In this document: positions 8,686 to 17,117 of the stretch, in pieces | How the letters are laid out: each line of letters opens with the position of its first letter | How positions within the stretch are numbered: position 1 is the first letter of the stretch | Origin: Fumia sp045615345 | Lineage (GTDB): Bacteria; Bacillota; Clostridia; Oscillospirales; Ruminococcaceae | DNA length: 64,000 nucleotides | Direction of reading: 5' to 3' | Assembly (NCBI GenBank): GCA_045615345.1 | Contig: JAZLER010000003.1 | Location: forward strand, 1-64,000 | The notes under the pieces: model-generated | What the model saw: only the letters and a program-made list of their open reading frames with translations | Told to the model about the DNA's origin: nothing | Databases searched by the model: none | Made by a program: the position numbers and the translations under genes

Positions 8686-10026
8686 GTGGCTATTAAATTA
8701 AACAGTAACTATCTTAAAGGCTTTATGTCAGAAGACGAAATCAAGGCGTTGGCACCTGCTGTGAAGGCAGCACATGAATCCCTTCATCAGAAAACAGGTC
8801 TTGGCAATGATTTCTTAGGTTGGCTCGACCTTCCCACAGATTATGACAAAGAAGAATTCGTAAGAATTCAGAAAGCTGCAGAGAAAATCAATTCTCAGGC
8901 CGATATCCTTATCGTTATCGGTATCGGTGGTTCTTACCTCGGTGCAAGAGCTGCCATTGAACTTTTGCGTTCACCTTTTTACAACAATCTCAAAAAAGAT
9001 ACAGCTGATATCTACTTTGTCGGCAACAATGTAAGTCCTTCTTATCTTCAGGAAGTACTTTCCATCTGTGAAGGCAAAGATATTGCAGTAAATGTTATCT
9101 CTAAATCAGGAACAACAACTGAACCTGCTCTGGCATTCCGTGTGTTCAAGACTTTGCTTGAAAAGAAATACGGGGCAGAGGGTGCTAAAGAAAGAATTTA
9201 CTGCACAACAGACAAAGCAAGAGGAACTTTAAAAGAACTTGCTGACAAAAACGGTTACGAAACTTTTGTAATTGCTGATGATGTAGGTGGAAGATACTCA
9301 GTTCTCACAGCGGTAGGACTTCTCCCCATTGCAGTTGCAGGTTGCGATATCAAAAAAATGATGGATGGTGCTAAAGAAGCACAGTTGGCATTTGATAACA
9401 GCGATGTTACCCAAAACGACTGCTATAAATATGCAGCTACCCGTTTTGCTCTTTACCAGAAGGGCAAAGGGGTGGAGATAATGGTAAGTTTTGACCCTGC
9501 TTATGCTATGATGTCCGAATGGTACAAACAGCTCTTCGGCGAAAGTGAAGGTAAAGACAACAAGGGTATTTATCCTTCTTCCGTTACTTTCTCCACAGAC
9601 CTTCATTCTTTGGGACAGTTCATTCAGGAAGGTCCCAGAATGATGTTTGAAACCTTTATCGACATCAAAAATCCCAAACAGGATTTCTTTATCGAAGCTG
9701 ATGAAAACAACTTTGACGGCTTGAACTTCCTTTCCAATCAGGAAATGTCAAAGGTAAACCGCAAAGTTATGGAAGCAACCATCCTTGCACACACAGAAGG
9801 CGGGGTTCCCGCAGTTGTGCTCGAGGTACCCGAAATCAACGAATATGAATTCGGATATATGGTTTACTTCTTTGAAAAAGCTTGTGCCGTTTCCGGTTAT
9901 CTTTTAGGTGTTAACCCCTTTAACCAGCCCGGCGTTGAAAGCTACAAAAAGAATATGTTTGCACTTTTGGGCAAACCCGGCTACGAGGACTTAAAAGCAG
10001 AACTCGAAGCAAAATTATCAAAATAA
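8686..10026 (+). CDS. pgi: Glucose-6-phosphate isomerase
   Basis: Cytosolic glycolytic enzyme interconverting glucose-6-phosphate and fructose-6-phosphate. The 446-residue length is typical of the short Firmicute form. Recognisable segments are 'VIGIGGSYLGARA', 'NVISKSGTTTEPALAFR', 'DVGGRYSVLT' and 'GKDNKGIYP', plus a C-terminal 'FNQPGVESYKK' containing the conserved active-site lysine region. The start is a GTG with GGAGG eight bases upstream, and the gene has its own promoter. Confidence 0.97.
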   Translation: MAIKLNSNYLKGFMSEDEIKALAPAVKAAHESLHQKTGLGNDFLGWLDLPTDYDKEEFVRIQKAAEKINSQADILIVIGIGGSYLGARAAIELLRSPFYNNLKKDTADIYFVGNNVSPSYLQEVLSICEGKDIAVNVISKSGTTTEPALAFRVFKTLLEKKYGAEGAKERIYCTTDKARGTLKELADKNGYETFVIADDVGGRYSVLTAVGLLPIAVAGCDIKKMMDGAKEAQLAFDNSDVTQNDCYKYAATRFALYQKGKGVEIMVSFDPAYAMMSEWYKQLFGESEGKDNKGIYPSSVTFSTDLHSLGQFIQEGPRMMFETFIDIKNPKQDFFIEADENNFDGLNFLSNQEMSKVNRKVMEATILAHTEGGVPAVVLEVPEINEYEFGYMVYFFEKACAVSGYLLGVNPFNQPGVESYKKNMFALLGKPGYEDLKAELEAKLSK

Positions 10027-10077
10027 AGATGTATTTTAGACTTGTGTCTGAGATAAAACAAATTGGAGGTTATCATT

Positions 10078-10488
10078 ATGATTAAACTGATCGTAGGCAA
10101 AAAAGGAACAGGCAAGACAAAAATTCTTATCAACATGGTAGAGGAAGCTCAGAAAACTACAAACGGTAACGTTGTATGTGTAGAAAAAGTTCCGAAACTT
10201 ACTTATGATATTCCTTCTTCCGTTCGTTTGATGGAAACAAGCAAGGACAACATTGAAGGCTACGACGAGTTTTACGGATATATTACAGGTATTCTTTCCG
10301 GTAACTTTGATATTACCGACCTCTTCATCGACTCTACTTTGAGAATCGGTGGCAGAGATTACGCTGAACTCGGAAATTTCCTTGAAAAATTAGACGGCAC
10401 TATCGCCGGCAGAGATGTAAATGTTGTATTTACAGTTTCTGCTGACAAGGAAGAACTTCCCGAATCTGTTACTAAATTTGTAAAATAA
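10078..10488 (+). CDS. Small P-loop protein of unknown function
   Basis: A 136-residue protein that opens directly with a Walker A motif ('GKKGTGKT', residues 7-14 from the chosen ATG). The ATG at 10078 has GGAGG eight bases upstream; a TTG at 10063 would overlap that site and is rejected. An Asp-containing hydrophobic strand ('ITDLFIDSTLRI') is a plausible Walker B, but no sensor or fold-specific motif is visible. The body resembles a minimal RecA/AAA core without accessory domains. It follows pgi by 51 bases and may share its transcript. I do not recognise a specific family, so no function is proposed beyond nucleotide binding. Confidence 0.75.
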   Translation: MIKLIVGKKGTGKTKILINMVEEAQKTTNGNVVCVEKVPKLTYDIPSSVRLMETSKDNIEGYDEFYGYITGILSGNFDITDLFIDSTLRIGGRDYAELGNFLEKLDGTIAGRDVNVVFTVSADKEELPESVTKFVK

Positions 10489-10498
10489 TATCAATTCA

Positions 10499-10527
10499 AA
10501 AGACCGTATCGAATCGATACGGTCTTT
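10499..10527. terminator. Bidirectional terminator hairpin
   Basis: AAAGACCGTATCGA / TCGATACGGTCTTT, separated by one base, lies between the convergent P-loop and LysR genes. Short T-rich flanks on both strands suggest use in both directions. Confidence 0.75.
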
Positions 10528-10596
10528 CAATATATCGCAGATCATATACTACTACAACTTTTTTTATTATTTAAAACAAAATTTTCTGTGGTATAA

Positions 10597-11454
10597 TTAT
10601 CTTGTGGCGTGTTCTGAAAAAAATTCGAGCAATCCTATGAATTCTTTTTCAGTTGAGAGAGGCTCTCTGTGGTGAACCATAACAGTTTGTCTTTCACAGA
10701 AATCAACAACATCAAGATTTACAAAATTTTCTTTCATTGTATCACTCTCTGCACTTTCTGCAGAAAGTGTTATACCAAGCCCTTCGTTTACACAGTTCAA
10801 AAGGCACTGCCGGTCAGAAATTTCAATCGCAACATTGATCGAAATACCTTTTTCCTCAGCACATCGTTCCATAACTTTTCTCAAAGCAGAGCCCTTTGAC
10901 ATAAAAATAAATGGTTCGTTCTGCAAATCTTTTAAAGTAAGCTTTTTGTTTGCAAGATGACTATCCTTACTTGCTTTTATCCTTATTTCTTCGTTTGAAA
11001 TAATAAAACTGTTATAATCTTTATATTTACTGTTTTTCCCATCTATTATAATATCAAAATCTGAAATTTTTTCACAATTAATATCATGACTCATCATAAA
11101 AGAAAAATCAGGGTTTTGTTTTTTGTATTTAATCAGCAAGTCAGTAAGCCACACTCGTCGATTAAGGACCAGCAATTTAACTTCTTTTTTCTCATTTTCC
11201 CTTCCCTGAATTTTGCAGATGGCTTCTTCAGCAATTTTAAAAGATTCAGATAAGGCATCGGCAAGTGTTTTTCCGTCCCGATTAAGAAAAATCTTGTTGG
11301 CTTTTCTGTCAAAAAGTTTGACACCGATATCATCTTCCAGGCGTTTTATCGCAGCAGAAACAGAAGATGTAGGTACCATATTACTATTAGCGGTTTTAGT
11401 AAAATTTTCATTCTTTGCGCTTTCCAAAAAATATTTAAGCTGAAGCAAATCCAT
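10597..11454 (-). CDS. LysR-family transcriptional regulator
   Basis: A 285-residue regulator with an N-terminal winged helix-turn-helix ('LQLKYFLESAKNENFTKTAN', 'SSVSAAIKRLEDDIGVKLFDR') and a C-terminal two-lobed ligand-binding domain. It is divergent from the nitrilase-GDPD gene, 86 bases away, with a 22-base palindrome in between, the standard LysR arrangement for control of the neighbour and of itself. Its own promoter reads TTGCAA (11495-11500), 17 bases, TATAAT (11472-11477) on the minus strand, so the palindrome covers its -35. The effector is unknown. Confidence 0.93.
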   Translation of the reverse strand: MDLLQLKYFLESAKNENFTKTANSNMVPTSSVSAAIKRLEDDIGVKLFDRKANKIFLNRDGKTLADALSESFKIAEEAICKIQGRENEKKEVKLLVLNRRVWLTDLLIKYKKQNPDFSFMMSHDINCEKISDFDIIIDGKNSKYKDYNSFIISNEEIRIKASKDSHLANKKLTLKDLQNEPFIFMSKGSALRKVMERCAEEKGISINVAIEISDRQCLLNCVNEGLGITLSAESAESDTMKENFVNLDVVDFCERQTVMVHHREPLSTEKEFIGLLEFFSEHATR

Positions 11455-11486
11455 TTTATCACCCCGTAAATATTATACTGCACTCA

Positions 11487-11508
11487 AAAAAGTATTGCAA
11501 TACTTTTT
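11487..11508. promoter_or_regulatory. Perfect 22-bp palindrome, candidate LysR operator
   Basis: AAAAAGTATTG followed immediately by its inverted copy CAATACTTTTT. It sits in the divergent gap between the LysR gene and its putative target and overlaps the -35 of the LysR promoter. The core ATTGCAAT fits the T-N11-A type of LysR box. Confidence 0.6.
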
Positions 11509-11540
11509 GCATTATCAAAAATTATATAGTAGGTGTTTTT

Positions 11541-13160
11541 ATGAAAGTAACTATTATCCAGCCCGATTACTCTTTTGATTACACACTTTCCGATGAGTAT
11601 TTTAAAAAAGAGCTTGAACTTATGGACAGTTGTGACAGCTCATCAGACATTATTGTAATGCCTGAAAGTTGCGACATTCCATGTCTTGCAAAGACAAAAG
11701 AACAAAATGATGCAAGTGTCAGAAAATACAATGAAATTCTCATAAAGAAAGCATCCGAAACGGCAAAACGCTGTAACTCTATACTTTTTATAAACGCAAG
11801 AAGCAAAACCGAAAAAGGGTACCGTAATACAACCTACGCCTTTGACAGACAAGGGAATATAGCAGGCAAATACTTCAAGGAACATTTAGTGCCGAGTGAA
11901 GTTTCTGTTATAGAACTTGACCATAACTACTCTTTTGAGTTCACAGAACCCACTGTTATTGAAATAGAGGGTATCCGTTTTGGATTCTTAGTTTGCTATG
12001 ATTTCTATTTCTATGAAAATTATGCAAATATGGCAAGGCACAACCTTGATGTTATTATCGGATGTTCTCATCAGCGAAGTGATACCCACAGAGCTTTACA
12101 GATTATGTCGCAGTTTTTAGCGTATAACACCAACGCTTATGTTTTTCGCTCTTCCGTTTCTTTTGACCAGACTTCTGACATTGGTGGCGGAAGTATGGTG
12201 GTGGCACCTGATGGCGAAGTTTTACTTAATATGTATAACCGTGTGGGTGTGGAATCAGTTGAATTGGATGTCCATAAGAAATACTTGAAACCCGCAGGTT
12301 TCGGAAACCCCAATGCGCCCCATTACGAATATATCGAAACAGGGCGCCGTCCTTACAAATATCGTCCCGCAGGAAGTGCCATTGTAAAAAATGATAAACA
12401 GATGCCTTACCCGAGGGTTTGTGCTCATCGCGGATTCAACTCGGTGGCGCCTGAAAACAGTATGCCTGCCTTTGGTGCTGCGGTCGCAATGGGTGCTGAG
12501 GAAATCGAATTCGATTTATGGGTTACAAAAGATGGCGAAATCGTGTCCAGCCACGATGACTGTCTTGACAGAGTTTCAACGGGTAAAGGCAAAATCTATG
12601 ATTATACTTATGAAGAACTTTTGCAGTATGATTTCGGCGTAAAGCACAACGAAAAATTCAAAGGTCTTAAAATCCTTAAATTTGAAGAAATACTCAAAAA
12701 ACTCGCCTGTCACACGATAATGAATATCCATATAAAAACCATTTCAAACACCTGTGAATACGACAGAGATACACTCAAAAAGATTATCGCCCTTATTGAT
12801 AAATACGACTGCAGAAAATATGTCTACTTTATGTCGGGCAACGATAATTTCTTAAGGCTCGCAAAGGAAATAGCTCCCGATATCGTATGTTGTGTTGGCG
12901 GCGGAGATGCTCCGTGGGAAATGGTTGAAAGGGCTATAAAATACGGTTGTGAAAAAATTCAGCTTTTCAAACCTTATTTCAATCAGGAAATGATTGATAA
13001 AGCCCACGCAAATGGTATTGTATGTAATGTTTTCTGGTCTGACGATGAAAAGGAAACAGAGGAGTTTATCAATATGGGCATTGATACCATTCTCACAAAC
13101 GACTATAACATTATTGCCAAGACCGTAAAAAATATGAACAAGGAGCCGTATCACATATGA
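11541..13160 (+). CDS. Nitrilase-family amidohydrolase fused to a glycerophosphodiester phosphodiesterase domain
   Basis: A 539-residue two-domain protein. Residues 1-270 are a carbon-nitrogen hydrolase domain with the Glu-Lys-Cys triad: E42 ('MPESCD'), K113 ('FKEHL') and C152 ('VCYDF'). Residues 290-535 are a GDPD-type TIM barrel: H296-R-G ('CAHRGF'), 'PENS', the metal-binding 'EFDLW' and the second His H338 ('SSHDD'). No signal peptide is seen, so it should be cytosolic. The pairing suggests one enzyme that cleaves both an amide and a phosphodiester of the same lipid-derived head group, for example an N-acylethanolamine or glycerophospho-amide; this is inference. Controlled in all likelihood by the divergent LysR regulator. 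Confidence 0.88.
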   Translation: MKVTIIQPDYSFDYTLSDEYFKKELELMDSCDSSSDIIVMPESCDIPCLAKTKEQNDASVRKYNEILIKKASETAKRCNSILFINARSKTEKGYRNTTYAFDRQGNIAGKYFKEHLVPSEVSVIELDHNYSFEFTEPTVIEIEGIRFGFLVCYDFYFYENYANMARHNLDVIIGCSHQRSDTHRALQIMSQFLAYNTNAYVFRSSVSFDQTSDIGGGSMVVAPDGEVLLNMYNRVGVESVELDVHKKYLKPAGFGNPNAPHYEYIETGRRPYKYRPAGSAIVKNDKQMPYPRVCAHRGFNSVAPENSMPAFGAAVAMGAEEIEFDLWVTKDGEIVSSHDDCLDRVSTGKGKIYDYTYEELLQYDFGVKHNEKFKGLKILKFEEILKKLACHTIMNIHIKTISNTCEYDRDTLKKIIALIDKYDCRKYVYFMSGNDNFLRLAKEIAPDIVCCVGGGDAPWEMVERAIKYGCEKIQLFKPYFNQEMIDKAHANGIVCNVFWSDDEKETEEFINMGIDTILTNDYNIIAKTVKNMNKEPYHI

Positions 13161-13176
13161 TACGGCTTTCCTTTTA
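13144..13176 (+). terminator. Intrinsic terminator overlapping a stop codon
   Basis: AGCCGTATCA / TGATACGGCT with a CATA loop and a T-rich tail. The fusion gene's TGA is the first three bases of the right arm. It lies between convergent genes and could also stop spoVG transcription. Confidence 0.8.
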
Positions 13177-13449
13177 ATATGCACTTTCTTGTTTTTGTAC
13201 CTCGTTGTGGTACGCGTTTAAGACAGCATCTTCAAGATGCGTTCGCGCCGTGGGAGAAATCGGATGAGCTATATCCCTGAAAATTCCGTTTATCTCTTTT
13301 CTGCTCGGCATCGCAACAAACAGTCTTTGCGGGCCTTCGATGACTTTTATGTCATGAATGGCAAGTTCATCGTCAACTGTTACTGAAACTACCGCTCGCA
13401 GTCTCCCGTCATTCAAAAGCCTTCTTACCTTAATGTCTGTGATGTTCAA
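13174..13449 (-). CDS. spoVG: SpoVG, site-specific RNA/DNA-binding regulator
   Basis: A 91-residue protein that matches SpoVG along its whole length ('DIKVRRLLNDGRLRAVVSV', 'KVIEGPQRLFVAMPSRK', 'DIAHPISPTAR'). In Bacilli it affects asymmetric septation during sporulation and binds nucleic acid. The start is a TTG at 13449 with AGGGA about six bases upstream; no ATG precedes the conserved N-terminus. It is a single-gene unit here. Its presence fits a spore-former, although SpoVG is also kept in some non-sporulating Firmicutes. Confidence 0.93.
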   Translation of the reverse strand: MNITDIKVRRLLNDGRLRAVVSVTVDDELAIHDIKVIEGPQRLFVAMPSRKEINGIFRDIAHPISPTARTHLEDAVLNAYHNEVQKQESAY

Positions 13450-13571
13450 AATGTTTCCCTGCCTTTCTTTAAAATGTAATTAAAGTATAGGCTTTCTCTT
13501 TTTTTATATACAATTCACTTGATATTTTTTTGAAATTGTGATATGCTGAGTTTATTAAGGAGGATTTTAAA

Positions 13572-14099
13572 ATGAATGATGTTTTTGTAGAATATATGGT
13601 AAAAAGGCGTATGACAGGGAAAGATGTTGCTTTTAGCATTTTTCTGGTACTTGTTGCTGTTTCGCTTTTCGTGTTTTGTGTTTTCCTGGCACCTGCTTTT
13701 TTAGGAGAACTTTCTTTCCTCGGTGCAATTGTCGGGGTTGCTGTTGTTTACCTTGCTTATTATCTTATCAGCAATATGAATGTTGAGTATGAATTTATCG
13801 TTACAAATGGTGAAATCGATGTGGATAAAATTGTAGCAAAAAGAAAACGCCAGCGTCTTGTTACAACAAATGCAAGAATTTTTGAAGCATTCGGAAACTA
13901 CAATCCCTTAGACCACATAGACAAGAATTACACAAGCCGTATCTTTGCCTGTGAAAGTGAATACGCACCTGCAAAATTTGCAGTTTTTACCCATGTTTCA
14001 CTCGGCAAAACGCTTTTGGTTTTCACCCCCGATGACCGCACTGTTGATGCGCTCAAAAAGTTTATACCCCTTAAAGCTATGCAGGCTTTCGAGGAATAA
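13572..14099 (+). CDS. Membrane protein of unknown function with a C-terminal soluble domain
   Basis: A 175-residue protein with two adjacent membrane segments (about residues 20-42 and 47-68) and a basic cytosolic part ('VAKRKRQRLVTTNAR'). The soluble remainder has the strand-rich pattern 'YEFIVTNGEIDVDKI', seen in small PH-like membrane-associated domains. Preceded by AAGGAGG and closed by its own terminator. I do not recognise a characterised family. The hydrophobic topology is clear, any function is not. Confidence 0.75.
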   Translation: MNDVFVEYMVKRRMTGKDVAFSIFLVLVAVSLFVFCVFLAPAFLGELSFLGAIVGVAVVYLAYYLISNMNVEYEFIVTNGEIDVDKIVAKRKRQRLVTTNARIFEAFGNYNPLDHIDKNYTSRIFACESEYAPAKFAVFTHVSLGKTLLVFTPDDRTVDALKKFIPLKAMQAFEE

Positions 14100-14103
14100 T
14101 CTG

Positions 14104-14130
14104 AAGCCTTCGCAAAAAGCGAAGGCTTTT
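14104..14130 (+). terminator. Intrinsic terminator
   Basis: AAGCCTTCGC / GCGAAGGCTT with an AAAAA loop and a T run, ending the unknown membrane-protein gene just before nnr. Confidence 0.85.
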
Positions 14131-14155
14131 ACTTTTAATCAGGGAGGTTTTTTCT

Positions 14156-15688
14156 TTGAAAATTCTCACTTCATCCTCAATGAAAATCGCTGAAAATATT
14201 GCAGTGCAAAAAGGTTCTTCTTTCGCAGAACTTATGGAAAATGCAGGGAAAGGTGCTGCCGATAAAATAGAAACACTTTGTGATATTTTCGGGAGTCAGG
14301 TAACTGTTCTTTGCGGAAAAGGCAATAATGCTGGTGACGGACTTGTTGTCGCAAGACATCTTTCGCAGTCAGGAGCCAATGTTACCGTTATTTTTTTACT
14401 CGGAAAAGAGCTTTCTCCTCTTGCCGAAGAAAACCTTACGGAACTCGAAGAATTGCAGGTGTACACCTGGGACTCAGAAGTTTCCGAAGAACGCCGTCTT
14501 AATATGGTAGCTACCAGTGACATCATAATTGATGCTGTTTTCGGAACAGGTTTTGATGGTGAACTGCCGGCAGAATGTAAAAAGTTTTTTGAGGTTGCAA
14601 ATTCTTCCGATGCTGTGAGAATTGCTCTTGATATTCCGTCAGGAGTCAATTGTGATACAGGCCTTGCCGATGAAAGCTCATTTAAAGCTGACTATACATA
14701 CGCTTTTGCGGCATTTAAATACGCACACATTCTTAAAATGGCATTGCCTTTTTGCGGCAAGTCCGAAATTATTGATATCGGAATTGATGAAAATATTATA
14801 AACTCCCTCACCGATACAGTTACTGTTCTCACCGAAGATTTGATAAAAAGCTGCATTCCTAAGCGGTTTGAAGACAGTAATAAAGGCGACTACGGTCGAC
14901 TTTTAAATATCGGAGGAAGCCTTAATATGTCGGGGGCTGTTACCCTTTCATCACTTTCTGCTTTGCGTTGCGGCACAGGACTTTTACAGGTGGCTTTACC
15001 CGGAAGAATTATCCCGATAGTTGCTTCGAAAATCCCCGAGTGTATTTATCTTCCCATGCCGGTAAGCAGCTTTGGAAGTATCGGTGCTGAGGGTATCACC
15101 GCTTTAAGCGAAGCTGCCAAAAAAGCTACCGCCATACTTTTGGGTTGCGGGCTCTCTGTTTGTGACGACACTGAATATATCTGCGAAGAAATAATAAAAA
15201 ACAGTGATGTCCCGATAGTTATTGATGCTGACGGGCTTAACTGCATTGCAGAAAATCCCGATATTTTAAAGGAAGCAAAAGCAAGGGTAATAATTACCCC
15301 ACATATGAAAGAGATGTCACGCCTTACAGGATTTTCTGTGGACCTTATCAAAAAACGCCGTTTTGATATTGCGGCAAAATTTGCTGAAAGCTATAATGTA
15401 ACCGTTGTTTTAAAAGACAGCAACACTGTAATCGCAACGCCCGAAAGACAAGTTTATATAAACAGAAACGGTAATTCAGGGCTTGCCAAAGGTGGTAGTG
15501 GTGATGTGCTGGCAGGTATGATTGCATCATTTCTGGCACAGGGGGTCAAGCCTTTGTCAGCAGCAATTTCGGGTGTTTTCATTCATGCTGAAGCCGCTGA
15601 TATAACAAAAAGAGCGATGACCGCTTACTCTATGCTTCCCTCCGATGTCATTGACTCCATTCCGTTTGTATTAAAAGATTTAACATAA
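14156..15688 (+). CDS. nnr: Bifunctional NAD(P)H-hydrate epimerase / dehydratase
   Basis: Repairs damaged nicotinamide nucleotides: the N-terminal NnrE half (about 1-210) epimerises R/S-NAD(P)HX, and the C-terminal ribokinase-like NnrD half (about 220-505) dehydrates S-NAD(P)HX using ADP. Signatures are 'GKGNNAGDGLVVARHL' and 'DAVFGTGF' in the epimerase, and 'GGSLNMSGA', 'LDADGLN'-type 'VIDADGLN', and the catalytic 'KGGSGDVLAGMI' in the dehydratase. The start is a TTG with GGGAGG upstream. The 510-residue length is that of the fused enzyme. The following lipoprotein is 42 bases downstream and may be co-transcribed. Confidence 0.95.
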   Translation: MKILTSSSMKIAENIAVQKGSSFAELMENAGKGAADKIETLCDIFGSQVTVLCGKGNNAGDGLVVARHLSQSGANVTVIFLLGKELSPLAEENLTELEELQVYTWDSEVSEERRLNMVATSDIIIDAVFGTGFDGELPAECKKFFEVANSSDAVRIALDIPSGVNCDTGLADESSFKADYTYAFAAFKYAHILKMALPFCGKSEIIDIGIDENIINSLTDTVTVLTEDLIKSCIPKRFEDSNKGDYGRLLNIGGSLNMSGAVTLSSLSALRCGTGLLQVALPGRIIPIVASKIPECIYLPMPVSSFGSIGAEGITALSEAAKKATAILLGCGLSVCDDTEYICEEIIKNSDVPIVIDADGLNCIAENPDILKEAKARVIITPHMKEMSRLTGFSVDLIKKRRFDIAAKFAESYNVTVVLKDSNTVIATPERQVYINRNGNSGLAKGGSGDVLAGMIASFLAQGVKPLSAAISGVFIHAEAADITKRAMTAYSMLPSDVIDSIPFVLKDLT

Positions 15689-15730
15689 TTTTTATCTCCT
15701 CTGCATATTTTTATGTGGGGGAGGTTTTTT

Positions 15731-16252
15731 ATGAAAAAGATTTTTATTGTTTTACTTTCGGTTATCCTGCTCACTTCCTGTGGCAGTTCCCAGCGCTCTG
15801 TCACAAAAGCAGAAGAAGAAAAAATTGTTTCTTCATTAAACCGTGATTTTGATATGAAAGCGCAGATAAGAATGGGGAAAATTGAGGCTGAAGCTGATAT
15901 AAACCGCACAAAAGACGGAAAGGGTACCGTAAAAATTACAAACCCGAAAAACTTATCGGGGCTTACTTTTATATTTGACAAAGATGATGTAACTGTAAGT
16001 TTTTTAGGGTTATCATTAAATCTTGACAACAACAATATTCTCAATTCATCACTTGCAAAAGCCCTGATTTCTTCCATAAACAAAGCATCTTCTCCTCAAG
16101 GTGTAACTTTTTCGGCAAAAGATGATGTCATAACTGTCACGGGCGAAACCGAATCGGGAGAATTTTTACTTGTATTTGACAGAAACAAAAAGACACTTTT
16201 ATCCCTTTCGGTTCCTGAAATTGATTTAGAATGTAATTTTTATCACTCTTAG
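15731..16252 (+). CDS. Putative lipoprotein
   Basis: A 173-residue exported protein with a lipoprotein signal peptide: basic start, hydrophobic 'IFIVLLSVILL' and lipobox 'LTSC' with the lipidated Cys near residue 17. The mature part is rich in alternating strand-like segments and has no motif I recognise. I chose the ATG at 15731, behind GGGGGAGG, over the one at 15713, which would place the ribosome site inside the gene and add six residues before the signal peptide. Own terminator downstream. Confidence 0.8.
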   Translation: MKKIFIVLLSVILLTSCGSSQRSVTKAEEEKIVSSLNRDFDMKAQIRMGKIEAEADINRTKDGKGTVKITNPKNLSGLTFIFDKDDVTVSFLGLSLNLDNNNILNSSLAKALISSINKASSPQGVTFSAKDDVITVTGETESGEFLLVFDRNKKTLLSLSVPEIDLECNFYHS

Positions 16253-16277
16253 CACTGTAATTTACAGTGCTTTTTTT
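16251..16277 (+). terminator. Intrinsic terminator
   Basis: AGCACTGTA / TACAGTGCT with an ATT loop and seven Ts, beginning in the lipoprotein's stop codon region. Confidence 0.85.
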
Positions 16278-16337
16278 ACTATTTAATAAAAAATTAACCT
16301 TTCGTTATAAAATTTAATAAGTTTGTTTGTAATTTGT

Positions 16338-16367
16338 TTGCAAATTCAATTGTGAATATGTTATACT
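16338..16367 (+). promoter_or_regulatory. Promoter of the two-component operon
   Basis: TTGCAA (16338-16343), an 18-base spacer and TATACT (16362-16367), about 44 bases before the response-regulator start. Confidence 0.6.
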
Positions 16368-16411
16368 TAAGATACTAATTCAAAATTAAACTCTTGAAAG
16401 GAGAAATAAAT

Positions 16412-17110
16412 ATGCCTTTAGGTAAAATTTTAGTAGTTGACGATGATAAAAACATTTGCGAACTTTTGCGCCTTTATCTTGAAAAGGAAGGTTACAGCGT
16501 AATTTTAGCTCACGATGGGGAAGAAGCTATTCTGAAATTTGAAACTCTTCACCCGGAACTTGTTCTGCTCGACATTATGCTTCCCGGGCTTGATGGATGG
16601 CAGGTATGCCGCGAAATCCGTCAGAAGAGTCAGACTCCGATTATTATGCTCACCGCTAAAAGCGAAACTTTTGACAAGGTACTGGGGCTTGAACTCGGTG
16701 CTGACGACTATGTTGTAAAACCCTTTGACACAAAAGAAATTATTGCGAGAATAAAAGCAGTTTTAAGAAGAACCGGTCGCAGTACACAGACCACCGATAC
16801 CAAAGAGGTAAGCTATGATAAACTCATTGTCAATATGACCCGCTATGAACTTAAAGTTGATGGTAAAGTGGTTGATACACCCCCGAAAGAACTTGAGCTT
16901 TTATTCCATCTGGCTTCAAATCCCAACCGCGTTTACACCCGCGACCAGCTTCTTGATGAGGTCTGGGGATTTGAATATTATGGCGATTCCAGAACTATTG
17001 ATGTTCATGTTAAACGCCTGCGCGAAAAGCTCGAAGGTATTTCCGAAAGATGGTCCCTTAAAACAGTATGGGGTGTTGGTTACAAATTTGAAGTGGTTGA
17101 CCTTTTATAG
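16412..17110 (+). CDS. OmpR/PhoB-family response regulator
   Basis: A 232-residue DNA-binding response regulator. The receiver domain shows the acidic pair 'VVDDDKN', the phospho-acceptor D54 ('VLLDIMLPG'), the switch 'MLTAKS' and K in 'VVKPFD'. The C-terminal winged helix has 'LELLFHLASNPNRVYTRDQL' and 'SRTIDVHVKRLREKL', as in PhoB/OmpR proteins. The start is the ATG at 16412 with AAAGGAG upstream. The kinase gene starts seven bases after its stop (TAG), so they are a cognate pair. The stimulus is not evident. Confidence 0.95.
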   Translation: MPLGKILVVDDDKNICELLRLYLEKEGYSVILAHDGEEAILKFETLHPELVLLDIMLPGLDGWQVCREIRQKSQTPIIMLTAKSETFDKVLGLELGADDYVVKPFDTKEIIARIKAVLRRTGRSTQTTDTKEVSYDKLIVNMTRYELKVDGKVVDTPPKELELLFHLASNPNRVYTRDQLLDEVWGFEYYGDSRTIDVHVKRLREKLEGISERWSLKTVWGVGYKFEVVDLL

Positions 17111-17117
17111 GTGATTT

